A stretch of 64,000 nt of DNA from Exiguobacterium sp. TNDT2 (GCF_003331145.1 NZ_QLVE01000011.1:111477-175476); one strand, 5' to 3'. Positions 7,312-16,782 are shown, numbered from the stretch's first letter. The notes: generated by a model from the sequence alone, not told the origin. Program-made: numbers and translations.

Positions 7312-7731
7312 ATGGTCAATGAGGTAGATGTACGAATCGAGACACCGACACCGGAGGAACATCAACGCCTTCGCGTCAAAGCGGGTATGCCAAAGCGTTC
7401 CGACTCGGGGACGGCGAAAGGGCTAGCCAATACGCTATATGGCGTTTGTTTATATAAAGATGACACGATGGTCGGAATGGGCCGCGTCGTCGGGGACGGC
7501 GGCATGGTGTTTCATCTCGTCGATATCGTCGTCGACCCGGAGTGCCAAGGGCTCGGACTCGGAAAATTGATTATGGAGCAGTTGATGGACTGGATTTTAC
7601 AGGAAGCCGACGAGACGGCCATCATCAGTTTGATTGCAGATATCCCAGCTGATGGATTGTACCGGCAATTCGGGTTTGACTATTCGCGCCCCGAATCGGT
7701 CGGGATGGAGTATCAATGGAACCGGGACTGA
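7312..7731 (+). CDS. GNAT-family N-acetyltransferase
   Basis: This single GNAT domain of 139 residues has its acetyl-CoA-binding loop in VDPECQGLGLGKLIMEQL (the Q/RxxGxG/A signature) and the usual C-terminal YRQFGFD segment. The N-terminal part (TPEEHQRLRVKAGMPKRS) resembles small Bacillus acetyltransferases annotated only by family. ATG 7312 follows a GAGGGAG site. The antiporter gene begins 40 bases downstream on the same strand, so the two may be co-transcribed. The acceptor is unknown. Confidence 0.85.
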   Translation: MVNEVDVRIETPTPEEHQRLRVKAGMPKRSDSGTAKGLANTLYGVCLYKDDTMVGMGRVVGDGGMVFHLVDIVVDPECQGLGLGKLIMEQLMDWILQEADETAIISLIADIPADGLYRQFGFDYSRPESVGMEYQWNRD

Positions 7732-7771
7732 CCCGTCGACCGCCGCGACTTTCAGGTTCAGGAGGTGACGT

Positions 7772-8947
7772 ATGGAGCTGAATATGATTGTCTTGTTCGG
7801 TCTGGCGCTAACCGCCATATCCGTGCTCAGCCTCATCATCGAGCGGTTATTCTTTCCAAGTATTCTTGCCTTTATCGCCATCGGCGTCGCCGTCGGCTTC
7901 TTCTGGGACGGAAACGAGGTCTTTAAAATTGCCGGCGAAATCGGGATTATTCTCTTATTCTTTTTACTCGGGTTAAAGTTCCCACTCGGAGAGTTGATGG
8001 AGCGTCTCAAGCGGGTATGGAAGGCAGGTGTCCTCGACATCGTGCTCGCCTTCGGGGTCACGGTCGGAATCGCCATGCTGTTCGGACTCGACTTCTCCCA
8101 ATCGTTTTTAATCGGTGCCGTCTTGTTTGCGACGAGTTCGTCGATTTCTGCACGTCTGCTCGAGCGGCACGCGGACAAACATGAAGATGTGAAAGAATTC
8201 GTCTTGGCGTTGCTGATTTTTGAAGACATGGTTGCCCCGCTCATCTTGACCGTCGCCCCGTTCATCATCCAGGAAGAAGCAATCGAGGTCACAGATATCG
8301 GGAAAGTGTTCGCCGGTTTCCTCATCTTCGGCGTGTTGCTTTTCATCGGATCGCGCTTCATCAAGAAACAGCCGAAGATTGCTAAACATCTACTGCGACA
8401 AGATGATGCGAGCATCGGCTTGATCGGATTGATTCTCTTATTCGCCGGAATCGGCATGGTATTTGGACTGTCCGAGATTCTCGGGGCGTTCATCGCCGGC
8501 ATCATGCTCGCGGGCATTCACGACGTCCGTCCGCTGAAACGATTGACCGTACCGGTTCGCGATTTGTTCTTACCGATTTTCTTCATCTCATTCGGAATCT
8601 CGATCAATCTCGAGCAAGGGGTTATCATCAATACGCTCTTCTTCGTCCTAATTATTTGGGGGGTTCTGTCGAAGTGGATTGTCGGCCGCGTTGGCGGTCG
8701 AATGTATGGCTTGACGCGAGTTCAGGCGAACGAGGCCGGCTTCTCCCTCGCCCCTCGTGGAGAGTTCTCCATCCTCTTTACCGCCTTGTCAAACGGCGCA
8801 ATTAACTTGTTTGTCGGCCTTTACATCTTCGTCTCGGCCATCGTCGGTATCGTCTTGTTCCGCTTTTCGGAAAATCTTGCAGCCAAGACGGAAGAAAAAC
8901 TGGAGAAAGTACTTCCCGATGAGACAAAAAATAAAGAGGATCAATGA
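7772..8947 (+). CDS. CPA2-family cation:proton antiporter (KefB/KhtU-like)
   Basis: This 391-residue protein is made of about twelve membrane helices with the Na+/H+ exchanger-type core: LFFLLGLKF, FATSSSISARLLE, LIFEDMVAPLIL with the ion-site Asp, and FSLAPRGEFSIL. It ends in a short charged tail with no TrkA/RCK domain, so any regulatory subunit would be a separate protein, as in KhtTU; none is adjacent. K+ or Na+ efflux against protons is expected. ATG 7772 follows a near-perfect AGGAGGTGA site. A shared hairpin ends the gene. Confidence 0.9.
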   Translation: MELNMIVLFGLALTAISVLSLIIERLFFPSILAFIAIGVAVGFFWDGNEVFKIAGEIGIILLFFLLGLKFPLGELMERLKRVWKAGVLDIVLAFGVTVGIAMLFGLDFSQSFLIGAVLFATSSSISARLLERHADKHEDVKEFVLALLIFEDMVAPLILTVAPFIIQEEAIEVTDIGKVFAGFLIFGVLLFIGSRFIKKQPKIAKHLLRQDDASIGLIGLILLFAGIGMVFGLSEILGAFIAGIMLAGIHDVRPLKRLTVPVRDLFLPIFFISFGISINLEQGVIINTLFFVLIIWGVLSKWIVGRVGGRMYGLTRVQANEAGFSLAPRGEFSILFTALSNGAINLFVGLYIFVSAIVGIVLFRFSENLAAKTEEKLEKVLPDETKNKEDQ

Positions 8948-8957
8948 TTGAACACCA

Positions 8958-8990
8958 AGGAGGACCTTCACGTGAAGGTCCTCTTTCATT
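8958..8990. terminator. Bidirectional terminator
   Basis: GAGGACCTTC pairs with GAAGGTCCTC around ACGT, followed by TTTC, between the convergent antiporter and DedA genes. Confidence 0.8.
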
Positions 8991-8992
8991 CA

Positions 8993-9622
8993 TCAAAACG
9001 ATGAGGCTTGTTTCGACTTTCTTTTCTTCCGTTTCTTGCGCCAGATGATAAACACAATCAGGCCGACAGCTAATAACCCGTAAATCGCGTACGAATATAC
9101 ATCTAAATATCGTAAGATTGCTTCCCAATTCTCACCGACACGGATGCCGATATAGATGAGGATCGTGTTCCAAATGACCGTTCCGGCCGTGCTGAGCAAC
9201 AAGAACTTCACAAACGGCATATTCGACATCCCGGCCGGTAACGAGATCAAGCTCCGGACGACGGGCATCAAGCGGCCGAAGAATACCATCCAGCCCCCAT
9301 ATTTGTCGAACCAAGCATCTGCCCGCCGAACGTCAGCAATATCAAGCCGAATCCATTTGCCGTATTTCTTCGTCCATTTTTCAATCTGTTCGACATCTAA
9401 ATATAAACCGATCCCGTACAACAATACGGCCCCTAAAATAGCGCCTGCCGTCGCAGCGAAGATGACGAGCGGGACATTCAAATCGGTCTTCACCGCGAAG
9501 AACCCGCCGAACAAGAGCACGACCTCTGAAGGAATCGGCGGGAACACGTTTTCAATAAAGATCATGAACGCGATACCAAAATAACCGAACTGTTCAATGA
9601 CCTGAATCATCCACTCTCTCAT
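8993..9622 (-). CDS. DedA-family membrane protein
   Basis: This 209-residue integral membrane protein of the DedA/SNARE-associated (VTT) family has signature stretches ENVFPPIPSEVVLLFGG near residue 25 and FFGRLMPVVRSLISLPAG near residue 125. It ends in a very basic tail (WRKKRKKRKSK). Some DedA proteins are flippases for undecaprenyl phosphate or phosphatidylethanolamine, and others aid proton homeostasis and resistance to cationic peptides. The start is ATG 9622, after GGAGGGGG. It is monocistronic as far as can be seen. Confidence 0.9.
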   Translation of the reverse strand: MREWMIQVIEQFGYFGIAFMIFIENVFPPIPSEVVLLFGGFFAVKTDLNVPLVIFAATAGAILGAVLLYGIGLYLDVEQIEKWTKKYGKWIRLDIADVRRADAWFDKYGGWMVFFGRLMPVVRSLISLPAGMSNMPFVKFLLLSTAGTVIWNTILIYIGIRVGENWEAILRYLDVYSYAIYGLLAVGLIVFIIWRKKRKKRKSKQASSF

Positions 9623-9725
9623 ATCATTCCCCCTCCAATATCTCCTATTATACCCGTCACCTTTACAACAATAACCGTCCTGACATGCTAAAATGAAGTA
9701 CTTGAACGAAAGCGAGGAAATGCTC

Positions 9726-10283
9726 ATGACCGAACCGATACGTTGTTCGTGGTGCGGAACAGACCCCATATATGTCCGCTATCACGACGAGGAATGGGGA
9801 AAACCCGTCCATGACGATCAGAAACACTTCGAATGTTTGACGCTCGAGAGCGCCCAAGCCGGCCTCAGTTGGATCACGATTTTACGAAAGCGCGACAATT
9901 ACCGGGACGCCTATGCTGACTTCGATGTCGAAGCGGTCTCCTTGTTCGATGAAACAGATATGGAACGATTGCTAAACAATCCCGGCATCGTCCGGAATCG
10001 CCGTAAAATCGAGGCGTCGATCAATAACGCCAAACGCTTCATCGAGATTCAGCAAGAATTCGGGACGCTCGATGCCTATATTTGGTCGTTCGTCGATGGG
10101 GAGACGCTCAATAACGAATGGACCGCGATTGAAGAAATCCCTGCCACGACCGAACTCTCTCACCGAATCAGCAAAGACTTGAAGCGTCGCGGCTTCAAAT
10201 TTTTAGGACCGACGACCATCTATGCCCATCTGCAGGCGACCGGCCTCGTCAATGACCATTTGACCTCTTGCTTCGCTAAATAA
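9726..10283 (+). CDS. tag: DNA-3-methyladenine glycosylase I
   Basis: Tag removes 3-methyladenine from alkylated DNA and starts base-excision repair. The 185-residue protein opens with CSWCGTDPIYVRYHDEEWG, which supplies zinc-binding Cys and substrate-pocket residues, continues with FECLTLESAQAGLSW and NPGIVRNRRKI, and ends with the second zinc half (YAHLQATGLVNDH...C). ATG 9726 lies six bases after GAGGAA; an upstream in-frame ATG lacks a site. It is transcribed alone between DedA (divergent) and putP. Confidence 0.94.
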   Translation: MTEPIRCSWCGTDPIYVRYHDEEWGKPVHDDQKHFECLTLESAQAGLSWITILRKRDNYRDAYADFDVEAVSLFDETDMERLLNNPGIVRNRRKIEASINNAKRFIEIQQEFGTLDAYIWSFVDGETLNNEWTAIEEIPATTELSHRISKDLKRRGFKFLGPTTIYAHLQATGLVNDHLTSCFAK

Positions 10284-10328
10284 TTTGATTATTTGGTCAA
10301 TCCTCCAATAATATCGTGCACTTGATTC

Positions 10329-10351
10329 AATTTTGTGACAAAATTTTGTCA
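10329..10351 (+). promoter_or_regulatory. Overlapping palindromes upstream of putP
   Basis: Two perfect dyads overlap: AATTTTGTGACAAAATT (10329-10345) and TGACAAAATTTTGTCA (10336-10351). They lie 56-78 bases before the putP start. The arrangement looks like a cooperative operator for a dimeric regulator. The first dyad resembles but does not equal the CodY box. Confidence 0.5.
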
Positions 10352-10406
10352 TGGTGCACACCATAAAGATTGAATGCGTTTTCATCATGATTGAGGGGGA
10401 TGTTTT

Positions 10407-11894
10407 ATGAACGGGATTTTAATATCCATCACCGTTTACATGGCGCTCATGGTGTTACTCGGCATCATCGCCTATCGGCGGACAGAGAGCATCGGCGACT
10501 ATATGCTTGGAGGACGTGGTCTAGGTCCTGCCGTCGCCGCCTTGTCGGCCGGTGCATCGGACATGAGTGGCTGGCTACTAATGGGCTTGCCCGGTGCCAT
10601 GTACGCGACCGGTCTTTCGAGCGGATGGATCGTCATCGGGTTGACGATCGGCGCTTATCTGAACTGGCTGCTCGTCGCACCGCGGCTTCGAACGTATTCG
10701 TATTTGTCCGAAGATGCCATCACGATTCCCGACTTTTTCGAGAAACGATTCAAAGATTCACGCGGTACGCTACGAACGTTCTCGGCGGCTGTAACGCTCA
10801 TCTTTTTCACGCTCTATGCCACGAGCGGGTTTGTGGCCGGCGGTCGCTTGTTCGAAGCCGTCTTCGATATCAATTTCGGGACCGGTGTCTTGATTTTGGC
10901 TTCGATTATCATCATCTATACGTTCATCGGAGGATTTTTGGCGGTCAGTTGGACGGACTTCGTCCAAGGACTCATCATGTTGTTCGCCCTCATCATCGTC
11001 CCAGCCATCGCCATCACGGCGACCGACGGGGTGAGCACCGCCTTCCAGACGATTGGCGACATCGATGAGGCGCTGCTTGATCCGCTGACCGGCCAGTCAC
11101 TCATCGGCATCGTCTCCCTTTTCGCCTGGGGTCTCGGTTACTTCGGGCAACCACACATCATCGTCCGATTCATGGCGATCGAGAAGTTGCAGGACATCAA
11201 GAAGGCACGACGCATCGGCATCTCGTGGATGCTGTTCACTGTCGTCGGCGCGATGGCGACCGGTCTGTTCGGCCTCGCCTATTATACACAGCGTGGACTT
11301 GAGATCGATAACCCAGAAAACATTTTTATCAATCTCTCTGATTTATTATTTATCGACCTTATCACTGGCGTCTTGCTCGCGGCGTTGCTCGCGGCGATCA
11401 TGTCGACCATCTCGTCACAGCTCCTCGTCTCATCGAGTGCCGCGACGACAGACTTCTATCAAAAGTTTTTCCGGAAAGACGCCGGCGACCGTGAGCTCGT
11501 CATGGTCGGCCGGATTACCGTCATCCTCGTATCGCTCATCTCGATTTGGCTCGCATTCGGGGCGGACGATACGATCTTGAACTTGGTTGGTTACGCCTGG
11601 GCCGGCTTTGGCTCATCGTTCGGTCCACTCATCTTGTTCAGCCTGTTCTGGAAACGGACGACGCGTCAAGGGGCGCTCGCCGGTATGCTCGTCGGGGCAT
11701 TCGTCGTCATCGTCTGGAAAAACTTCGCCGCCGGTTGGTTCGGGACTATTGGTGGGATGTATGAGATGATTCCAGCGTTCTTTTTGTCGAGCCTCGCCAT
11801 TTATATCGTCAGTCTGATGACACCTCCACCGAGCACAATCATCACGAACGAGTTCGAGGAAATGGAACATATCTTGAAAACCGAACGAATTTAA
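10407..11894 (+). CDS. putP: Sodium/proline symporter
   Basis: This SSS-family (LeuT-fold) carrier has 495 residues and thirteen predicted helices. It imports proline with Na+ as nutrient or osmoprotectant. Typical PutP stretches are YMLGGRGLGPAVAALSAGASDMSGWLLMG near residue 35 (sodium and proline site helix), EDAITIPDFFEKRF, and FGQPHIIVRFMAI. The C-terminus ends in a short acidic cytosolic tail. ATG 10407 follows GAGGGG. It is a single-gene unit with a palindromic upstream region and its own terminator. Confidence 0.93.
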   Translation: MNGILISITVYMALMVLLGIIAYRRTESIGDYMLGGRGLGPAVAALSAGASDMSGWLLMGLPGAMYATGLSSGWIVIGLTIGAYLNWLLVAPRLRTYSYLSEDAITIPDFFEKRFKDSRGTLRTFSAAVTLIFFTLYATSGFVAGGRLFEAVFDINFGTGVLILASIIIIYTFIGGFLAVSWTDFVQGLIMLFALIIVPAIAITATDGVSTAFQTIGDIDEALLDPLTGQSLIGIVSLFAWGLGYFGQPHIIVRFMAIEKLQDIKKARRIGISWMLFTVVGAMATGLFGLAYYTQRGLEIDNPENIFINLSDLLFIDLITGVLLAALLAAIMSTISSQLLVSSSAATTDFYQKFFRKDAGDRELVMVGRITVILVSLISIWLAFGADDTILNLVGYAWAGFGSSFGPLILFSLFWKRTTRQGALAGMLVGAFVVIVWKNFAAGWFGTIGGMYEMIPAFFLSSLAIYIVSLMTPPPSTIITNEFEEMEHILKTERI

Positions 11895-11901
11895 CAATCG
11901 G

Positions 11902-11935
11902 AGTGCCATGCTACTATAGCCTGGTACTTTTTTTT
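11902..11935 (+). terminator. putP terminator
   Basis: AGTGCCA pairs with TGGTACT (one G-T pair), with GCTA/TAGC stacked inside, then eight T. Confidence 0.85.
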
Positions 11936-12020
11936 GTGCCCTGACAAGGACATTCTATTTCCACGGCGAATAAAGTTGAGTAGAATCGTTTGAACCACAC
12001 GAAAGGAAGTGACACGTCTG

Positions 12021-13169
12021 TTGAAACGAGTACTCCCATATAAACAAGCCATATTGACCTTGCCCTTCCTTCTCTTGTTCGGCTGTGCGACCGCTGACGT
12101 CGAAACGTCTATGGAGCAAACGGAGACCACGAAACCAGAGATCGAGGCGGAGGAGCCGGCGCCTGTTCCGGAAGAGCCGGAACCCGTCGTGACGACGACG
12201 TCACTCTATGCGATTGGCGATATCTTGTTACACGACAGTGTATATAATGCCGCGAAGAGCGGCGACGGCTATGATTTCATCGCCGCCTTCGAACCGATCA
12301 CTCCGATTCTGACCGAGGCCGACATCGCCATCGCTAACCAAGAGAGCATGATCGGTGGCAGTGAGATGGGGTTATCAAGTTATCCCGCCTTCAACAGTCC
12401 GTATGAGGTCGGTGATGCGCTCCAAGACGCTGGCGTCGACTTGGTGACGACGGCGAACAATCACACGCTTGACCGGGGTGTCACGGCCATCGAGAATTCG
12501 ATTGCGCACTGGAATGAGATCGGTATGCCGTACACTGGTTCGTTCTTATCAGAAGCGGACAAAGCCGAGATCCGGACGTTGACCGAGAATGACATCTCGT
12601 TCGCGTTTCTCGCCTATACGTACGGCACGAATGGTGTCGTTCCGAAACAACCGTATCACGTCAACTATATTGACCTTGAGGCGATGACTCCTGAGATTGA
12701 AGCAGCCGAGCAAACGGCTGATCTCACGGTCGTCTCGCTTCATTTCGGCAATGAATACGAGACGGTTCCGAACGAGGCGCAACAGACACTCGTCCAACAA
12801 CTGTCCGACCTCGGGGTCGACATCATCATCGGACACCATCCTCACGTCCTCCAACCGGTCGCCTGGGTGGATGGCGCTGAAGGCAATCGGACCTTCGTCG
12901 CCTACTCGCTCGGAAATTTCCTATCCGGTCAACAAGGTGACGACCGAAATACAGGTGGCATCGTCGGCATCGAGGTCATCAAAACGGTCGAGGCGGATGA
13001 GACGACGTTCGAACTCGCCAACCCGATGTTCTATCCGACGTTCACCCGTCGCTCAATCGCTGACGGTCCGTTCGAGGTCGTGCCATTACAGTCGGCCAAG
13101 CCTGAGCTGTTCGAGGCCACAAGTGAACATATGTCACAGTGGATGCCCGAGCTCGAAATCGTCCAATGA
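12021..13169 (+). CDS. CapA-family lipoprotein (poly-gamma-glutamate synthesis type)
   Basis: This 382-residue lipoprotein has a signal segment ending in the lipobox LLFGC, an acidic Pro/Glu-rich linker (residues about 30-60), and a PGA_cap metallophosphoesterase-like domain. Family blocks are AIGDILLHDSV, IANQESMIGG, TTANNHTLDRG, LHFGNEY, IIGHHPHVLQP and AYSLGNFLSGQ. CapA proteins act in poly-gamma-glutamate synthesis, but many lone copies have no known polymer. No capB/capC is nearby, so the role is open. I use TTG 12021, eight bases after AAGGAAGTGA; the GTG at 12009 abuts that site. Confidence 0.87.
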   Translation: MKRVLPYKQAILTLPFLLLFGCATADVETSMEQTETTKPEIEAEEPAPVPEEPEPVVTTTSLYAIGDILLHDSVYNAAKSGDGYDFIAAFEPITPILTEADIAIANQESMIGGSEMGLSSYPAFNSPYEVGDALQDAGVDLVTTANNHTLDRGVTAIENSIAHWNEIGMPYTGSFLSEADKAEIRTLTENDISFAFLAYTYGTNGVVPKQPYHVNYIDLEAMTPEIEAAEQTADLTVVSLHFGNEYETVPNEAQQTLVQQLSDLGVDIIIGHHPHVLQPVAWVDGAEGNRTFVAYSLGNFLSGQQGDDRNTGGIVGIEVIKTVEADETTFELANPMFYPTFTRRSIADGPFEVVPLQSAKPELFEATSEHMSQWMPELEIVQ

Positions 13170-13170
13170 A

Positions 13171-13199
13171 GGATCACTCTCCCAAGTGATTCTTTTTTT
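13171..13199 (+). terminator. Terminator after the CapA-like gene
   Basis: ATCACT and AGTGAT pair around a six-base loop, followed by TTCTTTTTTT. Confidence 0.75.
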
Positions 13200-13239
13200 C
13201 TTGCCAAAAAAGGTTGCTTTGCATGGATGCATCCGTTAG

Positions 13240-13280
13240 ACTAATTCGTATATTTATAAATTTATATGAATAATTATGTA
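13240..13280 (+). promoter_or_regulatory. Candidate ArgR operator region of argGH
   Basis: An AT-rich stretch contains TATGAATAATTATGTA (13264-13279), resembling the Bacillus ARG box (CATGAATAAAAATKCAAK), and a weaker partial copy just before it. It lies within 60 bases of the argG start, where ArgR sites repress arginine biosynthesis genes. The match is partial. Confidence 0.4.
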
Positions 13281-13295
13281 CAAGGGGTGTAAGAA

Positions 13296-14507
13296 ATGAA
13301 ACAAAAACTCGTACTCGCTTATTCCGGTGGACTTGACACATCGGTCGCAATCAAATGGTTGGATGAACAAGGATATGATGTCATCGCCTGCTGTTTGAAC
13401 GTCGGTGAAGGGAAAGACTTAGAGCGCATCAAACAGAAGGCACTCAAAGTCGGGGCCGTCAAATCGGTCGTCATCGATGCGGTCGATGAGTTCGTCAACG
13501 ATTTCGCCCGTTATTCGATGCAGGCACATACGATGTATGAAGGCGTTTATCCACTCGTCTCTGCCCTATCGCGCCCGCTCATCTCGAAAAAGCTAGTCGA
13601 GGTCGCACAAGCAGAAGGCGCTGTCGCCGTCGCCCACGGATGCACGGGGAAAGGGAATGACCAAGTCCGGTTCGAGGTGTCGATTCATGCGCTCGACCCG
13701 TCGCTTGAAATCATCGCCCCGGTCCGGGAGTGGAAATGGTCGCGGGAAGAAGAGATCGCCTATGCGGCCGAGCACGGTATTCCAATCCCAATCGTCCTAG
13801 AAGAGCCGTTCTCGATCGACCAAAACATTTGGGGGCGGGCCGTCGAATGCGGCATCCTCGAGGACCCTTGGGTCGCTCCACCAGCGAGTGCTTACGAGTT
13901 GACGGCACAGCTCGAAGACACACCGAATGAACCGACGTATGTCGAGATTGAATTCAATGCCGGGATCCCAGTCGCCATCAACGGACAAGCGGCGACGTTC
14001 ACAGCGATTCTTGAGCAACTCAATATCGTCGCCGGGGCACACGGCATCGGAAAAATCGACCATATCGAGAACCGGGTCGTCGGCATCAAATCACGGGAAG
14101 TGTACGAGGCACCGGGTGCGATGACGCTCATCACGGCACACCAAGCGCTCGAGGCGCTCACGCTCGTCCGTGAAGTCGCCCATTTCAAACCGATCGTCGA
14201 ACAGAAGTTGACGGAGATGATCTACAACGGTCTCTGGTACTCACCCTTGACGAAAGCACTCTTCGCCTTCATCGATGAGACGCAACAAACTGTGACCGGT
14301 ACGGTCCGGATGAAACTGTTCAAGGGGCAAGCCATCGTCGACGGACGGAAGTCGCCAATCTCGCTCTATGATGAAGAGCTCGCGACGTACACGTCGGCCG
14401 ACACGTTCGACCAACAAGCCGCCGTCGGTTTTATCAAACTTTGGGGATTACCGACAAAAGTGCAAGCGGAAGTGCTCGCCGAGAAAGGGATGACCGTCCA
14501 TGAGTAA
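13296..14507 (+). CDS. argG: Argininosuccinate synthase
   Basis: ArgG joins citrulline and aspartate using ATP, the penultimate step of arginine synthesis. The 403-residue protein begins with the N-type ATP pyrophosphatase loop [15 protein letters not shown] and has [13 protein letters not shown] and [13 protein letters not shown]. Its length is normal for the Bacillus enzyme. ATG 13296 follows AAGGGG. It overlaps argH by eight bases, so the two are translationally coupled. Both act in the cytosol. Confidence 0.96.
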   Translation: MKQKLVLAYSGGLDTSVAIKWLDEQGYDVIACCLNVGEGKDLERIKQKALKVGAVKSVVIDAVDEFVNDFARYSMQAHTMYEGVYPLVSALSRPLISKKLVEVAQAEGAVAVAHGCTGKGNDQVRFEVSIHALDPSLEIIAPVREWKWSREEEIAYAAEHGIPIPIVLEEPFSIDQNIWGRAVECGILEDPWVAPPASAYELTAQLEDTPNEPTYVEIEFNAGIPVAINGQAATFTAILEQLNIVAGAHGIGKIDHIENRVVGIKSREVYEAPGAMTLITAHQALEALTLVREVAHFKPIVEQKLTEMIYNGLWYSPLTKALFAFIDETQQTVTGTVRMKLFKGQAIVDGRKSPISLYDEELATYTSADTFDQQAAVGFIKLWGLPTKVQAEVLAEKGMTVHE

Positions 14508-15882
14508 ACTATGGGGCGGTCGGTTCGAACAGACGGCGAGTGAATGGGTCGACGAGTTCGGCGCTTCGATTCATTTCGACGCCCAGCTCGTGTTAGAAGA
14601 TATTGAAGGGAGCATCGCCCACGTGACGATGCTCGGGGAGCAACACATTTTGACAGCGGACGAGGTCGCGCAAATCGTGGCGGGGTTAAAAACGCTAGCC
14701 AAGAAGGCACAAGCGGACGAGTTGACGTTCAACGTCTTCCATGAAGACATCCATATGAATCTTGAGGCGCTCTTGCATGACGAGATTGGGCCGGTCGCTG
14801 GTAAGATGCACACGGCCCGTAGCCGAAACGACCAGGTCGCGACCGACATGCACCTGTATTTGAAGCGCCGCGTCCTCGAGACGATTGACGGAATCGAGGC
14901 AGTGCAGACGGCACTCTATGACCATGCCGCTCACAACGTCGAGTCGATCATGCCGGGTTACACGCACTTGCAACGGGCCCAGCCGGTCTCGCTCGCCCAT
15001 CACTTGCTCGCGTACTTCTGGATGCTCGAGCGTGACAAGGAACGCTTCAGTGACAGCTTGAAACGGATCGATATGAGCCCGCTCGGTGCCGGGGCCCTCG
15101 CCGGGACGACGTTCCCGATTGACCGCCACCGTTCGGCCGAATTACTTGGATTCGCAAACGTGTATCCGAACAGCCTCGACGCCGTCAGCGACCGTGATTT
15201 CATCTTGGAATTTTTATCGAATGCGTCACTGCTTATGATGCACTTGTCGCGTTTCTGTGAGGAGTTGATCCTTTGGAGCAGCGAAGAGTATCGGTTCATC
15301 ACGATCTCTGACGTGTTCTCCACGGGATCGAGCATGATGCCACAGAAAAAGAACCCGGACATGGCCGAACTCGTCCGCGGAAAGTCAGGTCGTGTCGTCG
15401 GCAATCTGATGGGTCTGCTCACCCTCATGAAAGGATTACCGCTCGCCTATAACAAAGATCTGCAAGAAGACAAGGAAGGGATGTTTGACACAGTAAAAAC
15501 GGTACAGGGTAGCCTCAGCATCATGGCCGGTATGATTCAAAACATGACGTTCCATACTGACACGATGAAACAAGCGACCGAGCGCGATTTCTCGAACGCG
15601 ACCGAACTCGCCGACTATTTGACGGCGAAAGGGATGCCGTTCCGTGAGGCCCATGAAGTGACGGGCACGCTCGTCCGCTATTGTATCGACCAACGTCTGT
15701 ATTTATCAGAATTACCGCTCAAGACGTATCAAACCCACTCTGAGTTGATTGAATCGGATGTGTACGAGGCACTTTCACCGGTGACGGCCGTCAAACGTCG
15801 CAACAGTTACGGCGGGACGGGCTTTGACTCAGTTCGGATTCAACTGACAGAAGCGAAAGGAAAACTACCGACATATGCCTAA
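14500..15882 (+). CDS. argH: Argininosuccinate lyase
   Basis: ArgH splits argininosuccinate into arginine and fumarate, the last step of the pathway. The 460-residue protein carries the fumarase/aspartase-superfamily signature [11 protein letters not shown] (about residues 281-291) with the catalytic Ser loop. It also has [13 protein letters not shown] and [12 protein letters not shown] with the catalytic His. Its start lies within the end of argG, and its ribosome site (GAGAAAGGGATGA) is in argG coding sequence. A strong terminator follows directly. Confidence 0.96.
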   Translation: MSKLWGGRFEQTASEWVDEFGASIHFDAQLVLEDIEGSIAHVTMLGEQHILTADEVAQIVAGLKTLAKKAQADELTFNVFHEDIHMNLEALLHDEIGPVAGKMHTARSRNDQVATDMHLYLKRRVLETIDGIEAVQTALYDHAAHNVESIMPGYTHLQRAQPVSLAHHLLAYFWMLERDKERFSDSLKRIDMSPLGAGALAGTTFPIDRHRSAELLGFANVYPNSLDAVSDRDFILEFLSNASLLMMHLSRFCEELILWSSEEYRFITISDVFSTGSSMMPQKKNPDMAELVRGKSGRVVGNLMGLLTLMKGLPLAYNKDLQEDKEGMFDTVKTVQGSLSIMAGMIQNMTFHTDTMKQATERDFSNATELADYLTAKGMPFREAHEVTGTLVRYCIDQRLYLSELPLKTYQTHSELIESDVYEALSPVTAVKRRNSYGGTGFDSVRIQLTEAKGKLPTYA

Positions 15883-15885
15883 ACG

Positions 15886-15925
15886 ATGAGGACCCGGTCA
15901 TTTTGCGACCAGGTCCTCATTTATT
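15886..15925 (+). terminator. argGH terminator
   Basis: ATGAGGACC pairs with GGTCCTCAT, with GGTC/GACC inside, followed by TTATT. The T run is imperfect but the stem is long. Confidence 0.82.
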
Positions 15926-15947
15926 GCTTGTCAGGCAGAACAAATGA

Positions 15948-15976
15948 TGTTAACCTAATTTTAGTCAACGTTAACA
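15948..15976 (+). promoter_or_regulatory. BirA operator of bioY
   Basis: TGTTAAC (15948-15954) and GTTAACA (15970-15976) form a perfect inverted repeat with a 15-base spacer. This fits the biotin repressor BirA site of Bacillota (TTGTTAACC, 14-15 bases, GGTTAACAA). It sits 18 bases before the bioY start, so BirA-biotinyl-AMP would repress uptake when biotin is plentiful. Confidence 0.78.
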
Positions 15977-15993
15977 GAAAAGAGGTTTACATA

Positions 15994-16524
15994 GTGAGAA
16001 TTCATGATTTGACACAAGTCGCCATCGGTGCCGCCTTGCTCGCAAGTATCGGCTCCATTGCCATCCCGATTGGCCCCGTTCCGATCACCCTTCAAATGCT
16101 CGGCATCATGACGGTCGCTTCCGTCCTCGGCGCCAAAAAAGGCGGGCTCGCCGTCGTCGTCTACTTACTGCTCGGCTTGATCGGTCTACCCGTCTTAAGT
16201 GGTTCGGGCGGGCTCGCCCCGTTCGTCGGTCCGACGGTCGGTTACTTGATCGCCTTCCCGATTGCTGCCTTTTTGATCGGTTGGTTATCGGAACGGCATC
16301 GTTCGTTCCCCGCTCTCGTCGCGTATAACATCCTGATCGGCCTCGGTTTCGTCTATGTAGTCGGCAGCCTCGGTCTCCAAGCCGTGTTCGGCATGACGTT
16401 CATCGACGCGCTGAAGGTGAATATCCCATTCATCATCGGCGACCTAATCAAAGCCATCCTAGCCGCAGCCATCGCCTATAAAGTCTCGACGAACCCGCAA
16501 ATGCGCAGAACTCTCGCCTCGTGA
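15994..16524 (+). CDS. bioY: Biotin transporter BioY
   Basis: BioY is the substrate-binding membrane subunit of an ECF-type biotin importer and can work alone or with the shared EcfAAT module. The 176-residue protein has six helices and typical blocks PIGPVPITLQMLGIM near residue 24, GAKKGGLAVVVYLLLGLIGLPV and GPTVGYLIAFPIAAFLIG. I place the start at GTG 15994, eight bases after AGAGG. Longer in-frame versions would run through the BirA operator and have no ribosome site. It is a single gene. Confidence 0.92.
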   Translation: MRIHDLTQVAIGAALLASIGSIAIPIGPVPITLQMLGIMTVASVLGAKKGGLAVVVYLLLGLIGLPVLSGSGGLAPFVGPTVGYLIAFPIAAFLIGWLSERHRSFPALVAYNILIGLGFVYVVGSLGLQAVFGMTFIDALKVNIPFIIGDLIKAILAAAIAYKVSTNPQMRRTLAS

Positions 16525-16587
16525 ACGTTCAAACGTTTCATCGGAAAGAAGATGTGGAACGTATATAGTATGGAAGGGGGTGTCCTG

Positions 16588-16782
16588 ATGAGCGATTCAA
16601 CGTTTAAAAAGCGCTTGATGAAAGCGACCCATATCCATCGCTCCCCGAAAGGACAGCGTCGCGTGAAAGACGAGCCGCAACGTGAGAAACGCGACACCGA
16701 AGCGTTCGAACGACGTTTGCGTGAAGCGAAGAGCAAAGTCGAAGAGATTCAAGAAAACATTGATCATATCGCTAGACGTTAG
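16588..16782 (+). CDS. Small charged coiled-coil protein
   Basis: This 64-residue soluble protein is very rich in Lys, Arg and Glu, with a basic N-terminal half and a C-terminal helix of heptad-like character (residues about 35-62, ending KVEEIQENIDHIARR). ATG 16588 follows a GGAAGGGGG site seven bases upstream. No family was recognised. It is followed by its own terminator, which supports a real transcript. It may bind nucleic acid by charge, but nothing specific is visible. Confidence 0.6.
   Translation: MSDSTFKKRLMKATHIHRSPKGQRRVKDEPQREKRDTEAFERRLREAKSKVEEIQENIDHIARR

Noticed and set aside
7597..8517. Long open frame (306 codons) antisense to the CPA2 antiporter gene
   Set aside because: Composition is Ser/Pro/Lys/Met-rich as expected from an antisense frame, there is no ribosome site, and the plus strand encodes a clear family member.
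10329..10345. CodY box before putP
   Set aside because: AATTTTGTGACAAAATT has the outer arms of a CodY site but is two bases longer in the centre than AATTTTCWGAAAATT, so I report only an unnamed operator.
13200..13296. Possible T-box or other riboswitch before argG
   Set aside because: Fewer than 100 bases remain after the preceding terminator, with no specifier-loop, T-box sequence or leader terminator.
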